Shown here: positions 7,465 through 22,400 of the stretch, in pieces | Layout of the letters: every line of letters begins with the position of its first letter | Numbering within the stretch: the first letter of the stretch is position 1 | NCBI RefSeq assembly: GCF_031085295.1 | Contig: NZ_JAVFWO010000003.1 | Span: forward strand, 496,001-560,000 | Direction of reading: 5' to 3' | Origin: Microbacterium psychrotolerans | Lineage (GTDB): Bacteria; Actinomycetota; Actinomycetes; Actinomycetales; Microbacteriaceae | Length of the DNA stretch: 64,000 nt | Made by a program: the position numbers and the translations under genes | The notes under the pieces: generated by a model | Told to the model about the DNA's origin: nothing | Database searches by the model: none | The model's input: the letters and a program-made list of their open reading frames with translations, nothing else

Positions 7465-10400
7465 ATGAGTCGGAAATCCCCCGGTTTCGGGGTTTCGCGA
7501 GAACAGCGCCGTGTCTCGGGCACGGCGGTGTCAATGGCGCACGGCCGGTACAGGACCGCGGTCGTCGCCATCGTCGCGTCTGCGCTCGTGCTTTCGCAGC
7601 TGACCTGGGCTTCTCCTGCGGTCGCCGCCCCGATCGAACCCGCAATGAACGTGGTCGCGCCCCTCGAGGCCCCGCGTTTCATCGGCCCCGTCGACCTCGG
7701 CGAGGAGCCGGCTCCCCAACTCGCGCCGGTCGAGCAGGTGCTCCCGGCCGCTCCCTCCGCCCCGGTGACCGTGACGCCGCCGCGCACCCGGACGACGATC
7801 GCCGTCGTCGTCGTGCCCCCGGCCACCCCGGCCGCGCCGGCATCCCCGTTCGGACCCAACTGCCAGCAGGTGTCGACCGGTTCGACCCCGCAGGCCGGCG
7901 GCGGCACGACGAACTCGTCCACGACGAGCACCAGCTCGACGAGCCTCACGTGCGGTCCCGGCACCGTGAACCCCGGCACGATCGGAAGCGGCCCGGCGAC
8001 CCCGCCGACGCCGACGATCCCGGGTCTTCCGACGCCGCCCGAGCCGCCGGATCCGCCCGAGCCGCCGACGCCGCCGATCCCGACCCCCACGCCGACGCCG
8101 ACGCCGGCGCCCACGCCGAGCCCGGAGCCGACGCCCGACCCGACGCCGACGCAGAACCAGCCCGAGGCGGCCGGCGGTGCGATATACGGCGCGCCCGCGA
8201 TGCTGGCGGTGCGCCCGTTCGATGCGACCGCATCGGAGGCCGAGACCACGACCGCGGAGGCACCGGCCGATGACGCCGGCGCCGGTGCGACCGGCGACAG
8301 CAGCACATCGAGCACCGACGCCGCCCCGCAACCCGCCGAGCAGCCGGCCGGACCGGCGGCCACAGAGCAGCCCGCGGCGCCCGAGACCGAGTCGTCGACG
8401 CCGGCCGAGCAGCCTGCGACCGCGCCGGTCGTCGACGAGACCGCGACGGAGCACACGCCGACGGAGTCCGACCCGGCCGCGACACCGGCCGACCCGGCCG
8501 ACTCGGCCGAACCGATTGCGGAGCAGCCGGGCCCGTGGCAGCTGACGGCGGCGGGCGACGTGTCGGTCTCGCTCGACGGCACCGACCTGGTGATCGTCGC
8601 CGACGGCGTGACCACCCGGCGGGCTGCGGCATCCGTCACCACCCTCACGATCTCAGCGGGCGGCCGTGTCAGCCTCCCGGCCTCGCTCGGCATCGCCGTC
8701 ACCGTCACCTCGGCATCTGCCCTCGCCGTCAGCGGAGCCGGCGTCATCTGGAACAGCGACGGGTCCGGCAGCGGATCCGTCGGCGCGACGGCCTTCTCGG
8801 GCGTCGGCCAGCTGGTCGCCGTCGGCGGCGGTCACGTGCTGCGCGGTCCCGCAGCCGACACGACGTGGCAGATCGACGGGGAGCGTACGGGCAGCGTCGC
8901 CGGCCAGCGCTTCTCGGGCTTCGACGTGCTCCAGGGGGCGGCAGGCAATCGAGACGACTTCGTCGTCGCTCCGGGCGGACGCATCGGCCGAGTCGACGGC
9001 GGTGCCGGCGGCTACGACGTGCTGCGGTTCAGCGGGGCGCACGGCGCCGTGACCTCGCGCCCGAGCGGCTCGCAGTCCGGCACGCTGATCGTCGGCGGCA
9101 CCACCCTCGCCTACGACGGCCTCGAGCCCATCGGACCCGCCGACGTCACCGACTTCGATTTCGCCGACGCGACCGACGACGACACCATCGAGGTGGCGCC
9201 CGATGCCGTCAACATCGGCTACATCCTGGTGCGCAGCCTCGCCAACGCGTTCGAGTCCCACTCGGTCCGCCCGCTGGACTCGTTCGTCCTCAAGAGCACC
9301 GGCAAGGGCGCGACGATCCGCATCGTCGGAACCCTGACGTTCCACGGCGTGACCTTCCGCTTCGAGGCGACGCGCGTCGTGGTCGGCCCGGGCGGCGTTC
9401 TCGACGCCGGCGCCGCCGACGTCACCCTGGCCGCGACCGCCACCACGACCGACGACACGCCCGCGATCGCCGAGGTCATCCTGACCGACGCGATCGTGCG
9501 CGGCGGCAACGTCGAGGCGACCGCCACCGCGGTCAACACCGCCGACCCGGGAGCCACCGTCGGACTCGCCGTCGGCGAGAGCGTCGCGTCGGCGCTCGTG
9601 CAACTGGCGGGCAGCTCGCGCATCGAGGCGCAGGGCACGGTGTCGCTGGCGAGCTCGTCGACCGCGACGCTGGTCACCACCTCGACGGGAACCGGAGCGG
9701 ATGCCGCGGTCGATGCCGCGGTCGCCCACGCGACCATCGACAACTCGGCGGTGGCCGAGATCACCGACACCGCCTCGGTGCAGGCGGCGGGAGCAGTGAG
9801 CATCTCGGCGACCACCGTCACGACCGCGACGACCACCGCCGACGCCACCGCCGCCACCGCGGGGGCTGCCATCGCGACGACGACGGCGAAGACCCGGACG
9901 GCGGCCATCATCGACAGCACGTCGCCCGCGGGCATCGTCGCCGGTGGGGCCCTCACGGTCATGGCCGACTCGACCCACACTCTCCTCACGAAGGCGACGG
10001 CGAGCCCCGGCGGATCGACGGCGAACGGCACATCGCCGGGCGCCACCACCGCGACGGCGTCCCAGCCGGGCGGCTTCGCCTCGGCGCCGGGCGGCGCGAT
10101 CGGCGTGGCCGGCGCGCTGGCCTTCTCGGACCTCGATCAGGAGACCGTCGCCTCGGTCGGCAGCGCCTCGCCCCTTGCGGTGACGGCGGGTGGCAGGGGC
10201 GTCGCCGTCTCCGCGGTCTCGTCCGGCTCGGCCGTGACCGAGGCCGACGGCTCGGCGGTCGGCGGATCAGCCGCGGGCGTCGGCGTCGGCGTCGCGGTCA
10301 ACCTCGCGAACGCCCGCACCGAGGCCCGCATCGGCAACGTCGCGTTCACCGCGACGGGGGTCACCGCATCCGCCACCGCCGCGCCGCGCACCGCTGCCGG

Positions 10401-13400
10401 CGTGAACGAGTACCGTGCGCAGTCCGTGTCGGGCGCCGGCGGCGCGTCGATGGTCGGCGCTGCCGGTGCGCTCGCCGTCAACATCGCGAGCTTCCTCACC
10501 CGTGCGGCGATCCTGAGCGGCGTCACGGTGACCGCACCCGGAGCCGACCTGGCGTTCGCCGCGACCGGCGACAACGACACCATCGCCCGTGCGCTGCCCG
10601 GAACCCTCGCCGGTGCGACGACCGGCATCGGTGCCAGCATCGCTCTCAACATCGCCAACGATCGGGCGATCGCCGAGGTGGGCGACGGCGCGACCCTCAC
10701 GGGCGCCGCCGACCTGAGCCTCTCCGCGCGATCCACGTCGCCGGCCACCGCCGAGGCGCAGGGCGGGGTGGCGTCGGAGGCGGCGATCTCGACGGTCATG
10801 GCCGTCAACATCTCGAACGTCACCACGCTGGCGCGGCTCGGCACCGGATCCCCGCTCACGCTGACCGGAACCTACACGTCGACCGCCAACCAGATCGCTC
10901 CCGTCGTCACGACCGCCACCGGCAACGTCAGCGCCGAGGACGGGGCCGCCGTCTCGGCGGTGATCGCACTGACCTTCGCCGACCACGCGGTGCGCTCCGA
11001 ACTCGCCCGCGACCTGACGGCGGCGGCGATCACGCTGAACGCCACCGGCATGGCGTCGTCCGCGACGACCGCGTCCGCGTCGGCGACCGGCGCTCCCGCC
11101 GACGGCTCGCCGGCCGCCCAGACTCCGGCCGCCCAGGCGACCGACGCCCGCACCTGGGCCGACGGCGTCGCGCCCGCAGCCGGCGCCGCCGGCGACGGGA
11201 CCGGCGGCAGCGGCTCGACGCCGATCCCGACGCCGAGCACCCCGCAGGGCGAGGTGACGGTCACCGCCGCGTTCGCGCTCACCATCCACCAGCTGAACGC
11301 CGACGTGTCGGTGTCGGGCATCGCGCTCGTCGCGCCGACGGTGCGGCTCGAGGCGCTCGGCAACCTGTCGGCCTCGTCGACCGCGACCGGCTCGCCCGCG
11401 ACGCGCGGACCCCCGAGCGGCGCCACGATCGCAGCGGCCGTCGCGATCACCCTGGCGGATGTCACCGTCCGCGCCGAGGTCGGCCCCTCCACCAGCATCA
11501 CCGCAGACACACTCCAGCTCATCGCGGGCATCGCCCCGCAGAACGCGGCAGGCGCATCCGACGCCTCGCACCGCTTCACCACCACCGCCACCGCCGGGCA
11601 GGGATCCGGGGGCGACCTCGGGGTCGCCGGATCCGTCGCCATCTCCGTCGTCGTCCTCACGACATCCGCAGGACTGGCCACCGGCTCGGCCGTGACTCTC
11701 GCCGGCGCCGATCGATCGCTCACGATCTCGGCCTCGTCGGCCGGGCAGACCACGACGCGCGCACTGCTCGCCGATGCCGGAGCGGGCACGCCGACCACGG
11801 GCATCGGTGCGTCGTTCGCCCTCACCAGCGTCGACCACCACACCCGATCCGCCATCGGTGACGGTGCGACCGTCACCGGCGCGGACGACGTGAACGTGAC
11901 GGCGAGCACGGCGGATGCCGCATCGGCCGTCGCACAGGGGTCGGCGCGCGGAGCGGACACCGCGGTCGCACCGTTCGTCGCGGTCACCCTCTCGACGGTG
12001 TCGACCACAGCGGGCATCGGCGCAGGCAGCGCGATCGTGCTGACCGGCGCGCTGCTGGTCAGCGCCGCGCAGCGCGCGACCGCATCGACCGAGGCGCGCG
12101 CCGCGACCGGGACGTCGGCGGGCACGGCTGTCGGTCTCGGACTGGCGATCACCGTGTCCACCCACACGGTGCGCGCGACGCTCGGACGCGCGGCGACGGC
12201 CGCCGGAGCGGTCACGCTCGGCGCCGGCTCGGTCTCGTCCTCGTCCTCGACCGCCGCGGCATCGGCGGCCGGTGCACCCGAGAACCCGGCGGACTCGGGG
12301 GATGCCTCGAACCCCGGCGGCGCCGCGGGCGGCGGCGTGGACGCGGCCGTCGGTGGGGCGCGCGACCACGCCGACGACATCGCGACCGCCGCGGGCGGCT
12401 CGGGTGCGGGCACCGCGGCCGCTCCGAGCGCCGCCACCTCGCAGGGCCAGATCAACGCCGCCGCCGCTGTGGCCGTGACCATCGTCACGGCGTCGGTCGA
12501 GGCATCCGTCCTGCCGGGCGCCGCCCTCACGGCAGGCGGGGCCGTCACGATCACCGTGGGCGAGAACACGGATGCCGCCTCCGACGCGAACGGCTCGGCG
12601 TCGCAGGGGAGTGACGCGACGATCGGCGCGGCCGTCGCCCTCACCCTGTCGACGCTCACGCACCGCGCCACCATCGCGGCCGGCGCGAGCGTGACCGCAC
12701 CGTCGACGACGGTGCGGTCCGCGACGGTGGCCGACGGTCCCGATACCACCTCGACGACCAGCGCGCGCTCGGTCGCCGGAGCGGGGGACGGCAAGGTCTC
12801 GGTGGCCGGCAGCCTGGCGCTGGCGATCGTGGATCGCGCGACGATCGCCACCGTCGACGGATCGGCCGGCGGCGGCGCGGTGACCATCGCGTCCGAGGCG
12901 GACGCCACCACGACCGTCGCAGCCCTTCCCGCGGGGCAGGGGGTCACGGACGCGGGCGACCTCGGCCTCGGCGCGTCCGTCGCGCTCGCGCTCGTCACGG
13001 TCGCGGTGATCGCGGGCGTCGGCGACGGCGCGGCACTGCCCGGGCTGACTGCGCTCACCATCCTGGCGAACTCCGCGAGCACATCGACGACGGAGGCGCG
13101 CATGGGGGCGTCCGGCGGCGGTGTCGCCGTGGTGCCCGCGGTCGCCGTGACGCTCTCGGACGTGTCGACCCTCGCCCGGATCGGCTCGGGGACGCTCGTC
13201 ACGGCGAGCGGCGCGGTGCAGGCCGCAGCCGTCCAGAAGGCGACGGCCGGCTCGACCGCGGGAGCGATCATCGTGGGCGCGGGCGATGCCGGCATCGGCG
13301 CGGCCGTCGCGCTGACGTTCGCGAACCACTCGACGCGCACCGCGCTCGCACGGAGCCTCACCGCCCAGCAGGTCGATCTGCTGGCCCACGCCGCGTCCGA

Positions 13401-16400
13401 CGCGACGGCGCACGCCACCGCCTCGACGGCCGGCGCGCCCGAGAACGGCGCCGACTCGGGCGACGCGTCGAACCCGGGCGGCGCCGGCGGCGGCGGGGTG
13501 GATGCCGCGGTCAGCGCCGAGCGCGACAACGCCGACGCCGTCTCGACCGCTCACGGAGGCGCCGGCACCGGTGGCGCCGCCGCACCGAGCGCCGAGACGT
13601 CGCAGGGCGGAGTGAACGCCGCCGCCGCCGTCGCGCTCGTCGTCGCGACGATCGGAGCCGGGGTCGATCTCGCGTCGGGCATCACCGTGACGGCCGTTCA
13701 GCTCTTGCGACTGGACACCGCCACCGACACCGATGTGACCGTCCGCGCCGACGGCTCGGCCTCGCAGGGCGCCGATGCCACGATCGGCGCGGCTGTCGCG
13801 CTCGCACTCGTCGACGTGGACGCGACCGCGGTCGTGCCCGCCGGCGTGACGATCGTCGCCGGGCAGCTCACCCTCGCCGCGCGCGCCCTCGCAGAGCCGG
13901 GCGACCCGGTGTCGCGCCTCTCGGTGGAGTCGGTGGCGGGCGCCGGCGGCGGCAAGGTCTCGGTGGCCGGCTCAGTGGCGATCCTCCTCGCCACGCACGA
14001 TGTGCGCGCCGCGCTCGAAGGCGCGGCGACGGTGGGCGGTGCCACCGCGATCAGCGCCGCCGGCAGCCTGGCGGCCTCGGTGAAGGCGCTGCCTGCCGGC
14101 CAGGGAGTGACGGAAGCCGGCGACCTGGGCCTCGGGGCATCGTTCGCGCTCGCCGCCGTCACCGCCACGACGCACGCCGAGGTCGCCGACGATGCGATCC
14201 TCACCGGAGCCACCGATCTCACCGTCATGGCGGTGGGCGACCTCGAGGTGCGCAGCGAAGCACGGATGGGCGCCGCAGGAGGGAAGGTCGCGCTGGCGCC
14301 CGCCGTCGCCGTCACGATGGCGACGCCGACCACCGTCGCCCGCATCGGCACCGGCACGGCGATGACCGTGACCGGAGCGCTCTCGCTCTTCGCATCGCAG
14401 CGCTCCGTCGCCGCGGCGACCGCCGGCGCGATCGTCCTCGGTGCGGGCACCGCCGGCGTCGGCGTCTCGCTCGCACTGGTGATCGCCGGGGTCACCGGCT
14501 CGGTGATGCTCGCCCGCAGCGTGACGGCGGCCAGCGTCGTCCTCGAGACGCGGATGCTCTCGACGACGAGCTCGACGGCCACCGCCTCCGCGAGCGGTGC
14601 GCCCGAGAACGGCGCCGACTCGCCCGACCCGGGCAACCCGGGCGGCGCGGCGGGCTCGGGCGTCGACGACGCGGTGGCCGCCGAACGCGCCCACGCCGGC
14701 GCCACCTCGACCGCCCACGGCGGCGCGGGCACGGGTGCCGCAGCGACACCGAGTGCCGCCTCCTCGCAGGGCGGCGTCAACGCGGCGGCCGCCATCGCGG
14801 TCACGCTCGCGACGATCGCCAACAGCGTCCTGCTGAGCCCCGGAGTGGTCGTCTCGTCGCCCGGCGCCGTGACGCTCCTCGCCCGCGCCGACACCGACGC
14901 CTCGTCGTCCGCGGACGGCTCGGCGTCGCAGGGCGCCGATGCGACGATCGGCGCCGCCGTGGCCATCACGCTCGCCACGGTCCACAACCTCGCCGACCTC
15001 GGCGCAGGCGCCGCTGTCTCGGCCGCGAGCCTGCAGGTGCGCGCGGACGCATCGGCGCCCGGCGGCGACGGCATCTCGACCTATGACTCACGGTCGGTGG
15101 CCGGTGCCGGCGGCGGCAAGGTGTCGGTCGCCGGCGCGCTCGCCTTGGCCCTGGTCACCCACACCACCCGCGCGGCCATCGCCGGTTCGGCGACCCTGGC
15201 GGCCGGCGACGCCACCGTGGTCGCCGGCAGCCGCACCGCGACCACGGCGGCGGCCCTGCCGGCGGGGATCGGCGTGACCGACGCCGGCGACCTGGGCGTC
15301 GGCGCATCAGTGGCCCTCGCGCTCGTGACGCAGTCGACGCTCGCCGAGCTGTCGGACGGCGCGATGCTGTCTGGTGCGCGTGATCTCACCGTCTCCGCCG
15401 ATGGCCGGAGCGACGCCGGCACCGAGGCGCGCATGGGCGCGCGCGGCGGCGACGTCGCCCTGGCACCCTCGGTCGCCGTCACGCTGTCCACGGCGACGAC
15501 GACCGCTCGGCTGGGAACCGGCGGGCCGCTCGCCCTCACCGGTTCGCTCAGCGCGACGGCGACGCAGCGGGCGACGTCGACCGCGCTCGCCTCGTCGCAG
15601 GTGCTGTCCGCCGGCGACGCCGGCATCGGGCTCTCGCTCGCTCTCGCCATCTCGCAGCACACGGTGACCGCGGTGCTCGCACGCAGCGCGTCGGCATCCG
15701 TCGCCGCGCAGCTGCAGGCCACGAGCGTCTCCACATCGACCTCCACCGCGTCGGCGTCCGCCGCGGGTGCCCCCGAGAACTCCAGCGGCGGCGGAGCCGG
15801 CAACGGCGTCGACCAGGCCGTCGCGGCCGAACGGGATCACGCCTCGACCACATCCGCCGCGAACGGCGGGGCCGGCGCCGGCAGCACGACGGCGCCGAAC
15901 GCGTCGTCGTCGCAGGGCGGTGTGAACGCCGCCGCAGCCGTCGCGGTCACGCTCGCCGATGTCCGCGCGGAGTCCGTGCTGGCGGCCGGCGTGGCGCTGA
16001 CCTCGGGAGGCACGGTCAGTCTTCTCACCGGCACCAACACCGATGCCTCGTCGTCGGCCGACGGTTCCGCATCGCAGGGCGCCGACGCCACGATCGGCGC
16101 GGCCGTCGCGCTCACCCTGGCCGACGTCGTCAACCGCGCCGTCGTCCCCGTCGACGCCACGGTCGCCGCCCGGGCGCTCACCACCACGGCGACGGCCGTG
16201 ACGGACGGCGACGACGTGTCGACGTTCGGCGCACGCTCGGTCGCCGGTGCCGGCGGGGGCAGCGTCTCGGTCGCCGGCTCGTTCGCGCTGGCCGTCGTCA
16301 ATCACACCGTGCACGCCGGAGTCGAAGGCACCGCGGCTCTCACCGGCGGCGCGCTGACCGCGAACGCCGTCGAGCGCACCGCGACCACCGTCGCCGCGCT

Positions 16401-19400
16401 GCCGGCCGGGGCGGGCGTGACGGATGCCGGAGACCTCGGGTTCGGGGCCTCCGTGGCGCTCGCGATCGTCACGTCGCGCACGGTCGCCGAGATCGCGGAC
16501 GGGGCGACGGTCACCGGCGCCGGCTCTGCGACGCTGCTCGCCTCGGGGCGCAGCACCACGTCGGCCGAGGCCCGCATGGGCGCTGCGGGGGGCGACGTCG
16601 CGCTGTCTCCCGCCGTCGCCGTGGCGCTCTCGACGGTGGTGTCGACGGCGCGCATCGGCACCGGTGCGCTCGTCACGGTCGGCGGCACCGTCGACCTCGA
16701 CGCGGTGGTCGAGGCCGCCGTGACAGCGACCGCCTCGTCCTCGGCGCTGGGCGCCTCGGACGCGGCCGTCGGGCTCGGTGTGGCGCTGGCGATCGCGAAC
16801 CACTCGTCGCTCAGCGAGCTCGCCCGGAGCGTCACCGCCGCCGGTGCGGTGACACTGGCGACATTCCTCACCTCGACGTCGACGTCCACCGCGACCGCCT
16901 CGGCGGCCGGCGCTCCCGAGAACCCGGCGGACTCCGGCGACGCCGGCAACCCCGGCGGCGCGGCCGGGACCGGCGTCGATCAGGCGGTCGCCGCCGAGCG
17001 CGCCCACGCCGACGGGGTCGCCACCGCGAACGGCGGGTCGGCCAGCGGTGCCGCCACCACGCCGCAGGCGGAGTCGTCGCAGGGCGGCGTGAACGCAGCG
17101 GCGGCCGTCGCGGTCACGCTCGCCACCGCACGCGCGGAGTCGCGCCTCGCGGCGGGGACGACGGTCACCTCGACCGGGCTGGTCTCGCTCGCCTCGCTCG
17201 CGAACGTCGACGCCACCTCGGCGGCCGACGGCTCTGCCTCGCAGGGCGCCGACGCGACCATCGGCGCCGCGGTGGCGCTCACTCTCGCCGACGTCGTGAA
17301 CCGTGCGATCGTGCCGGCCGGTGCGTCGGTGGCAGCCCATGATCTGACCCTGCAGACGGGCGTCCAGCCCTCGGGTGCCGACACGGTGTCGGCGTTCGGC
17401 GCCCGGTCGGTCGCCGGCGCCGGTGGTGGAAAGGTCTCGGTCGCGGGCTCGTTCGCGCTGGCGGTCGTGACGCACACGACACTCTCCGCGCTCGACGGCG
17501 CCGCCGTGCTGACGGGCGGCGACGCCACGGTGAGCGCGGCGAGCGCCGTGACCTCGACGGTGACGGCCCTGCCGGCCGGCGCGGGCGTCACGGATGCGGG
17601 CGATCTCGGTGTCGGGGCATCCGTCGCAATGAACCTCATCACCGACCGCACCACCGCGCAGGTGTCCTCCGGCGCGACCGTCACGGGTGCGCGCGACCTC
17701 ACCCTCGCGTCCACCGCCGACTCGGGTGCCCTGACCGAGGCGCGCATGGGCGCCGCCGGCGGCGACGTCGCGCTGTCGCCGGCCGTCGCGGTGACCCTGT
17801 CGACCGTCACGACCGCCGTCGTGCTCGGCGCCGGGGCGCCGATCGGCCTGTCGCGGAGCCTCTCGGCCACCGCCGCCCAGAAGGCCCGCGCGGCGACCAC
17901 GGCATCGGCCGCCGTGCTCGGCGTCGGCGATGCGGGCATCGGAGTCGGCCTCGCGCTGACGATCAGCGGCCACACCGTCACCGCGCTCCTCGCCCGCAAC
18001 GTCACGGCCGCCGTCGATGCGAGCCTGCGGGCGTTCGGCGTGTCGTCTTCGTCGTCGACGGCCTCCGCGTCAGCCGCGGGAGCACCCGAGAACTCCGGCG
18101 GCGGGGGAGGTGCCGGCTCAGGCGTCGACCAGGCCGTCGAAGCCGAGCGCTCCCACGCGTCGTCGACGTCCGCCGCGAACGGCGGTGCGGCCGCCGCAGG
18201 CTCCTCGGCTCCCGCCGCGGAGTCGTCGCAGGGCGGAGTGAACGCCGCGGCGGCGGTCGCGGTGGCCCTCGCGACGGTCACCGCGGAGACGTCCATCGCC
18301 TCCGGCGTGTTGCTCACGGCCGGTGGGACGGCGATGCTCGCCTCGAGCGCGAACACGGATGCCGCGTCGGCTGCCGACGGCTCGGCCTCGCAGGGAGCCG
18401 ACGCCACCATCGGCGCGGCCGTCGCGATCACGCTCGCGAACATCGTCAACCGCGCCGCGGTTCCCGCCGGCGTCATGGTCACCGCACGGAACCTCATCGT
18501 GTCGGCGACCGTCACGACGGACGGCGCCGATCAGACCTCGACCGTGTCGGCGCAGTCGGTCGCCGGAGCCGGCGGCGGCGACGTCTCGGTAGCAGGATCG
18601 TTCGCGCTCGCCGTCGTGAACCACTCCACGCGCGCCGGGCTGGACGGCACGGTGGCGCTCACCGGCGGCGACGCGGCTCTGACCGCGGCGAGCGCCGTGT
18701 CGAGCACCGTGAAGGCGCTCCCGGCGGGAGCCGGAGTCACCGACGCGGGAGACGTCGGCTTCGGGGCATCCGTCGCTCTCGACCTCGTCACCGACACGTC
18801 GCTCGCAGAGGTCGCCGACGGGGCGACCCTCACCGGCGCGCGGCACCTGACGCTGGGCGCCACCGCCGCCGACACGGCCGTCACCGAGGCGCGCATGGGC
18901 GCTGCCGGAGGAGATGTGGCGCTGTCGCCGGCGGTCGCGGTGACGCTCTCGAACGTCACCGCCTCGGCGCGCATCGGCACCGGCGGGCTGCTGTCGCTGA
19001 GCGGCTCGCTCACGGCCACCGCCACGCAGAAGGCCTCCGCTGCCACGACGGCCTCGGCCGCCGTACTGGGGGCCGCAGACGCTGGCGTCGGCGTCGGCCT
19101 CGCCCTGACGATCGCGAACCACTCGGCATTCGCGGAGCTGCGCCGCAGCCTCACGGCGGGCGCCGACGTCGCGCTGAAGGCGTCGGGCGTCTCGTCGTCC
19201 GCCGCGAGCGCGGCGGCCTCGGCGGCGGGCGCCCCCGGCAACAGCGGCGGGGGCGGCGGCTCAGGCGCGGGCGTCGACCAGGCGATCGCGGCTGAGCGCA
19301 CGCACGCCGACTCCACCTCGACCGCGAACGGCGGCCAGGGCGCCGGCACGGCCACCGCTCCGAAGGCCGAATCCTCGCAGGGCGGCGTGAACGTCGCCGC

Positions 19401-22400
19401 AGCAGTGGCGATCACGCTCGCCACAGTGCGTGCAGCGACCGTCGTGGGTCCGGCGATCGCCGTCACCGCCGGCGGTACCGCGATGTTCGCGAGCGCGGCG
19501 AACACCGACGCCGCATCGTCTGCGAACGGCTCGGCCTCGCAGGGCGCCGACGCGACCATCGGTGCGGCGGTCGCCATCACGCTCGCCGACGTGAGCAACC
19601 GCGCGGACGTGCCGAGCGGCGTGACCGTCACCGCCCGCGATCTGATCGTCTCGTCCACGGTCGCGGTCGACGGCGCCGACCAGACGTCGACGATCTCCGC
19701 GCAGTCCGTCTCGGGCGCCGGCGGCGGCGATGTCTCGGTCGCCGGGTCGTTCGCGCTCGCCGTGGTCACCCACCTCACGCGGGCGGCGATCGACGGCACC
19801 GTCGTGCTCACCGGCGGTGACGCGGCGATCACCGCGGCCGGCGCGGTGTCGAGCACGGTCAAGGCGCTGCCCGCCGGCGAGGGTGTGACGGCCGCCGGCG
19901 ACTTCGGATTCGGGGCATCGGTCGCGCTGAACCTCATCACCGACGAGACCAGCGCCGAGGTCGCAGACGGCGGCACCTTGACCGGCGCGCATCACCTCAC
20001 CCTGTCGGCGACAGCCACCGACACCGGCCTCACCGAGGCGCGGATGGGCGCGAAGGGCGGCGACGTCGCGCTCGCACCCGCGGTCGCGGTCACCCTGTCG
20101 AACGTCACGACGTCGACCCGCGTCGGCAGTGGAGCGCTGAACCTCACCGGCAGCCTCACGATGATCGCGACGCAGACGGCGTCGGCCACGTCGACGGCCA
20201 CGTCGGCCGTGTCGGCCGCAGCGGATGCCGCGATCGGCGTCGCGCTCGCGCTCACGATCGCGAACCACACGGTGACAAGCTCGCTCGCGCGCAACGTGAC
20301 GGCCGAAGCTGACGTCTCGCTGCGCGCGAGCGGTACCTCGACGTCGGCGTCGTCGGCGGCCGCGTCGGCCGCCGGCGCACCGGAGTCCGCGGGCGGCGGC
20401 GGAAGCTCGGGCTCGGGCGTCACCGACGCCGTCGAGGCCGAGCGAAGCCACGCCGGGGCTGCCTCGACCGCGAACGGGGGCGACGGCGCCGGGTCGGCCT
20501 CGACGCCCGCCCCCGAGTCGTCGCAGGGCGAGGTCAACGCCGCGGCCGGCGTGGCCATCACGCTTGCGACGGTGCGCGCCGAGACGATCGTCGAGCCGGG
20601 CGTCTCATCGGTCCAGGCCGGGGGAACAGCGGCGTTCGCGAGCTCGGCGAACACCGACGCCTCGTCGTCGGGGGACGGGTCGGCATCGCAGGGAACCGAC
20701 GCGACGATCGGCGCGGCGGTCGCGATCACGCTCGCCGACGTCGTCAACCGTGCGACGGTCCCGGCCACCCTCACCATCACCGCTCACGACCTCATCGTGT
20801 CGGCTGCCGTCACCCCGAACGGTGCGGATCAGACGTCGACCTTCTCGGCGCAGTCGGTCGCCGGAGCGGGCGGCGGCGACGTCTCGGTCGCCGGCGCATT
20901 CGCGCTGGCCGTGGTCAACCACGCGACGCGCGCGGGCGTCGACGGCGCCGTCGTCCTCACCGGCGGCGACGCCGCGCTCACCGCCACCAGCGCAGTCTCG
21001 AGCACGGTCAAGGCCCTGCCGGCCGGCGAGGGCGTGACCGGGGCCGGCGACCTCGGGTTCGGGGCGTCCGTCGCGCTCAACCTCATCACCGACAAGACCA
21101 CGGCCGACATCGCCGACGGCGTCAGCCTGACGGGTGCGCGTCATGTCACGCTCGCGGCGACGGCGACCGACGCCGCGGTGACCGAAGCGCGCATGGGCGC
21201 CGCAGGCGGAGACGTCGCCTTGGCGCCCGCGGTCGCGATCACACTGTCGAACGTCACCACGTCGACGCGCATCGGCACCGGCACGCTCAGCATCGGCGGC
21301 AGCCTGACGATGTCGGCGACCCAGACGGCTGCGGCGGCGACGACGTCCTCATCGTCGGTGTTGGGAGCATCGGATGCCGCGATCGGCGTCTCGCTCGCGC
21401 TCACCGTCGCCAACCACTTCGTGACCAGCGCGCTCGGACGCGGCGTCACGGCGGGCGCCGACGTGTCGCTGAGGGCGTCGAGCGTCTCGGCGTCGTCGGC
21501 GACCGCCGCGGCCTCCGCCGCGGGCGCGCCCGAGAACGACGCGGACTCCGGCGACCCGGCCAACCCCGGCGGGGCGTCGGGAACCGGCGTCAACGAGCTC
21601 GCCGCGAGCGAGCGTGCGCACGCCGACTCGGTCGCGACGGCCAACGGCGGCGACGACTCCGGCGACCAGGCCGCTCCCGAGGCCGAATCGAGCGACGGGC
21701 CGGTCAACGTCGCGGCGGCGATCGCCATCACGCTGTCGACGGTGCGGGCGCGCACGATCATCGAACCGGCGGTGACCGCGGTCACGGCGGCGGGCACCGT
21801 CGCCCTCGCGACGAGCGCCAACACCGACGCGGCGTCTTCCGCCGACGGGTCGGCGGCCGGCGACGGCGACGCGACGATCGGCGCGGCGGTCGCCCTCACG
21901 CTCGCCGACGTGGCGAACGCGGCCGACGTGCCCGCCACTCTCACGCTGCGCGCGCACGACCTCATCGTGAGCGCCACCGTCACGGCGGCCGGTGCCGACA
22001 CCACCGCGACGATGGGCGCCCAGGCCGTCTCGGGCGCCGGCGGCGGCAAGATCTCGGTCGCCGGCTCGTTCGCGCTCGCGGTGGTCAACCACACCACCCG
22101 CGCCGGCATCGACGGCACGGTCATCCTCACCGGCGGCGATGCCGCCCTCACCGCGACCAGCTCGGTGTCGAGCACGGTGAAAGCGCTGCCGCACGACGAC
22201 GGCGTCGTCGCCACCGGCGACGCCGGCATCGGCGCATCCGTCGCACTCAACCTCGTCACCGACCGCACGAGTGCCGAGATCTCCGACGGCGTCGGCCTCA
22301 CCGGCGCACGCAACGTCACGGCCACGGCCACGGCGACCGACGTCGCCGTCACCGAAGCACGCATGGGTGCGAAGGGCGGTGATGTCGCGCTCGCGCCGGC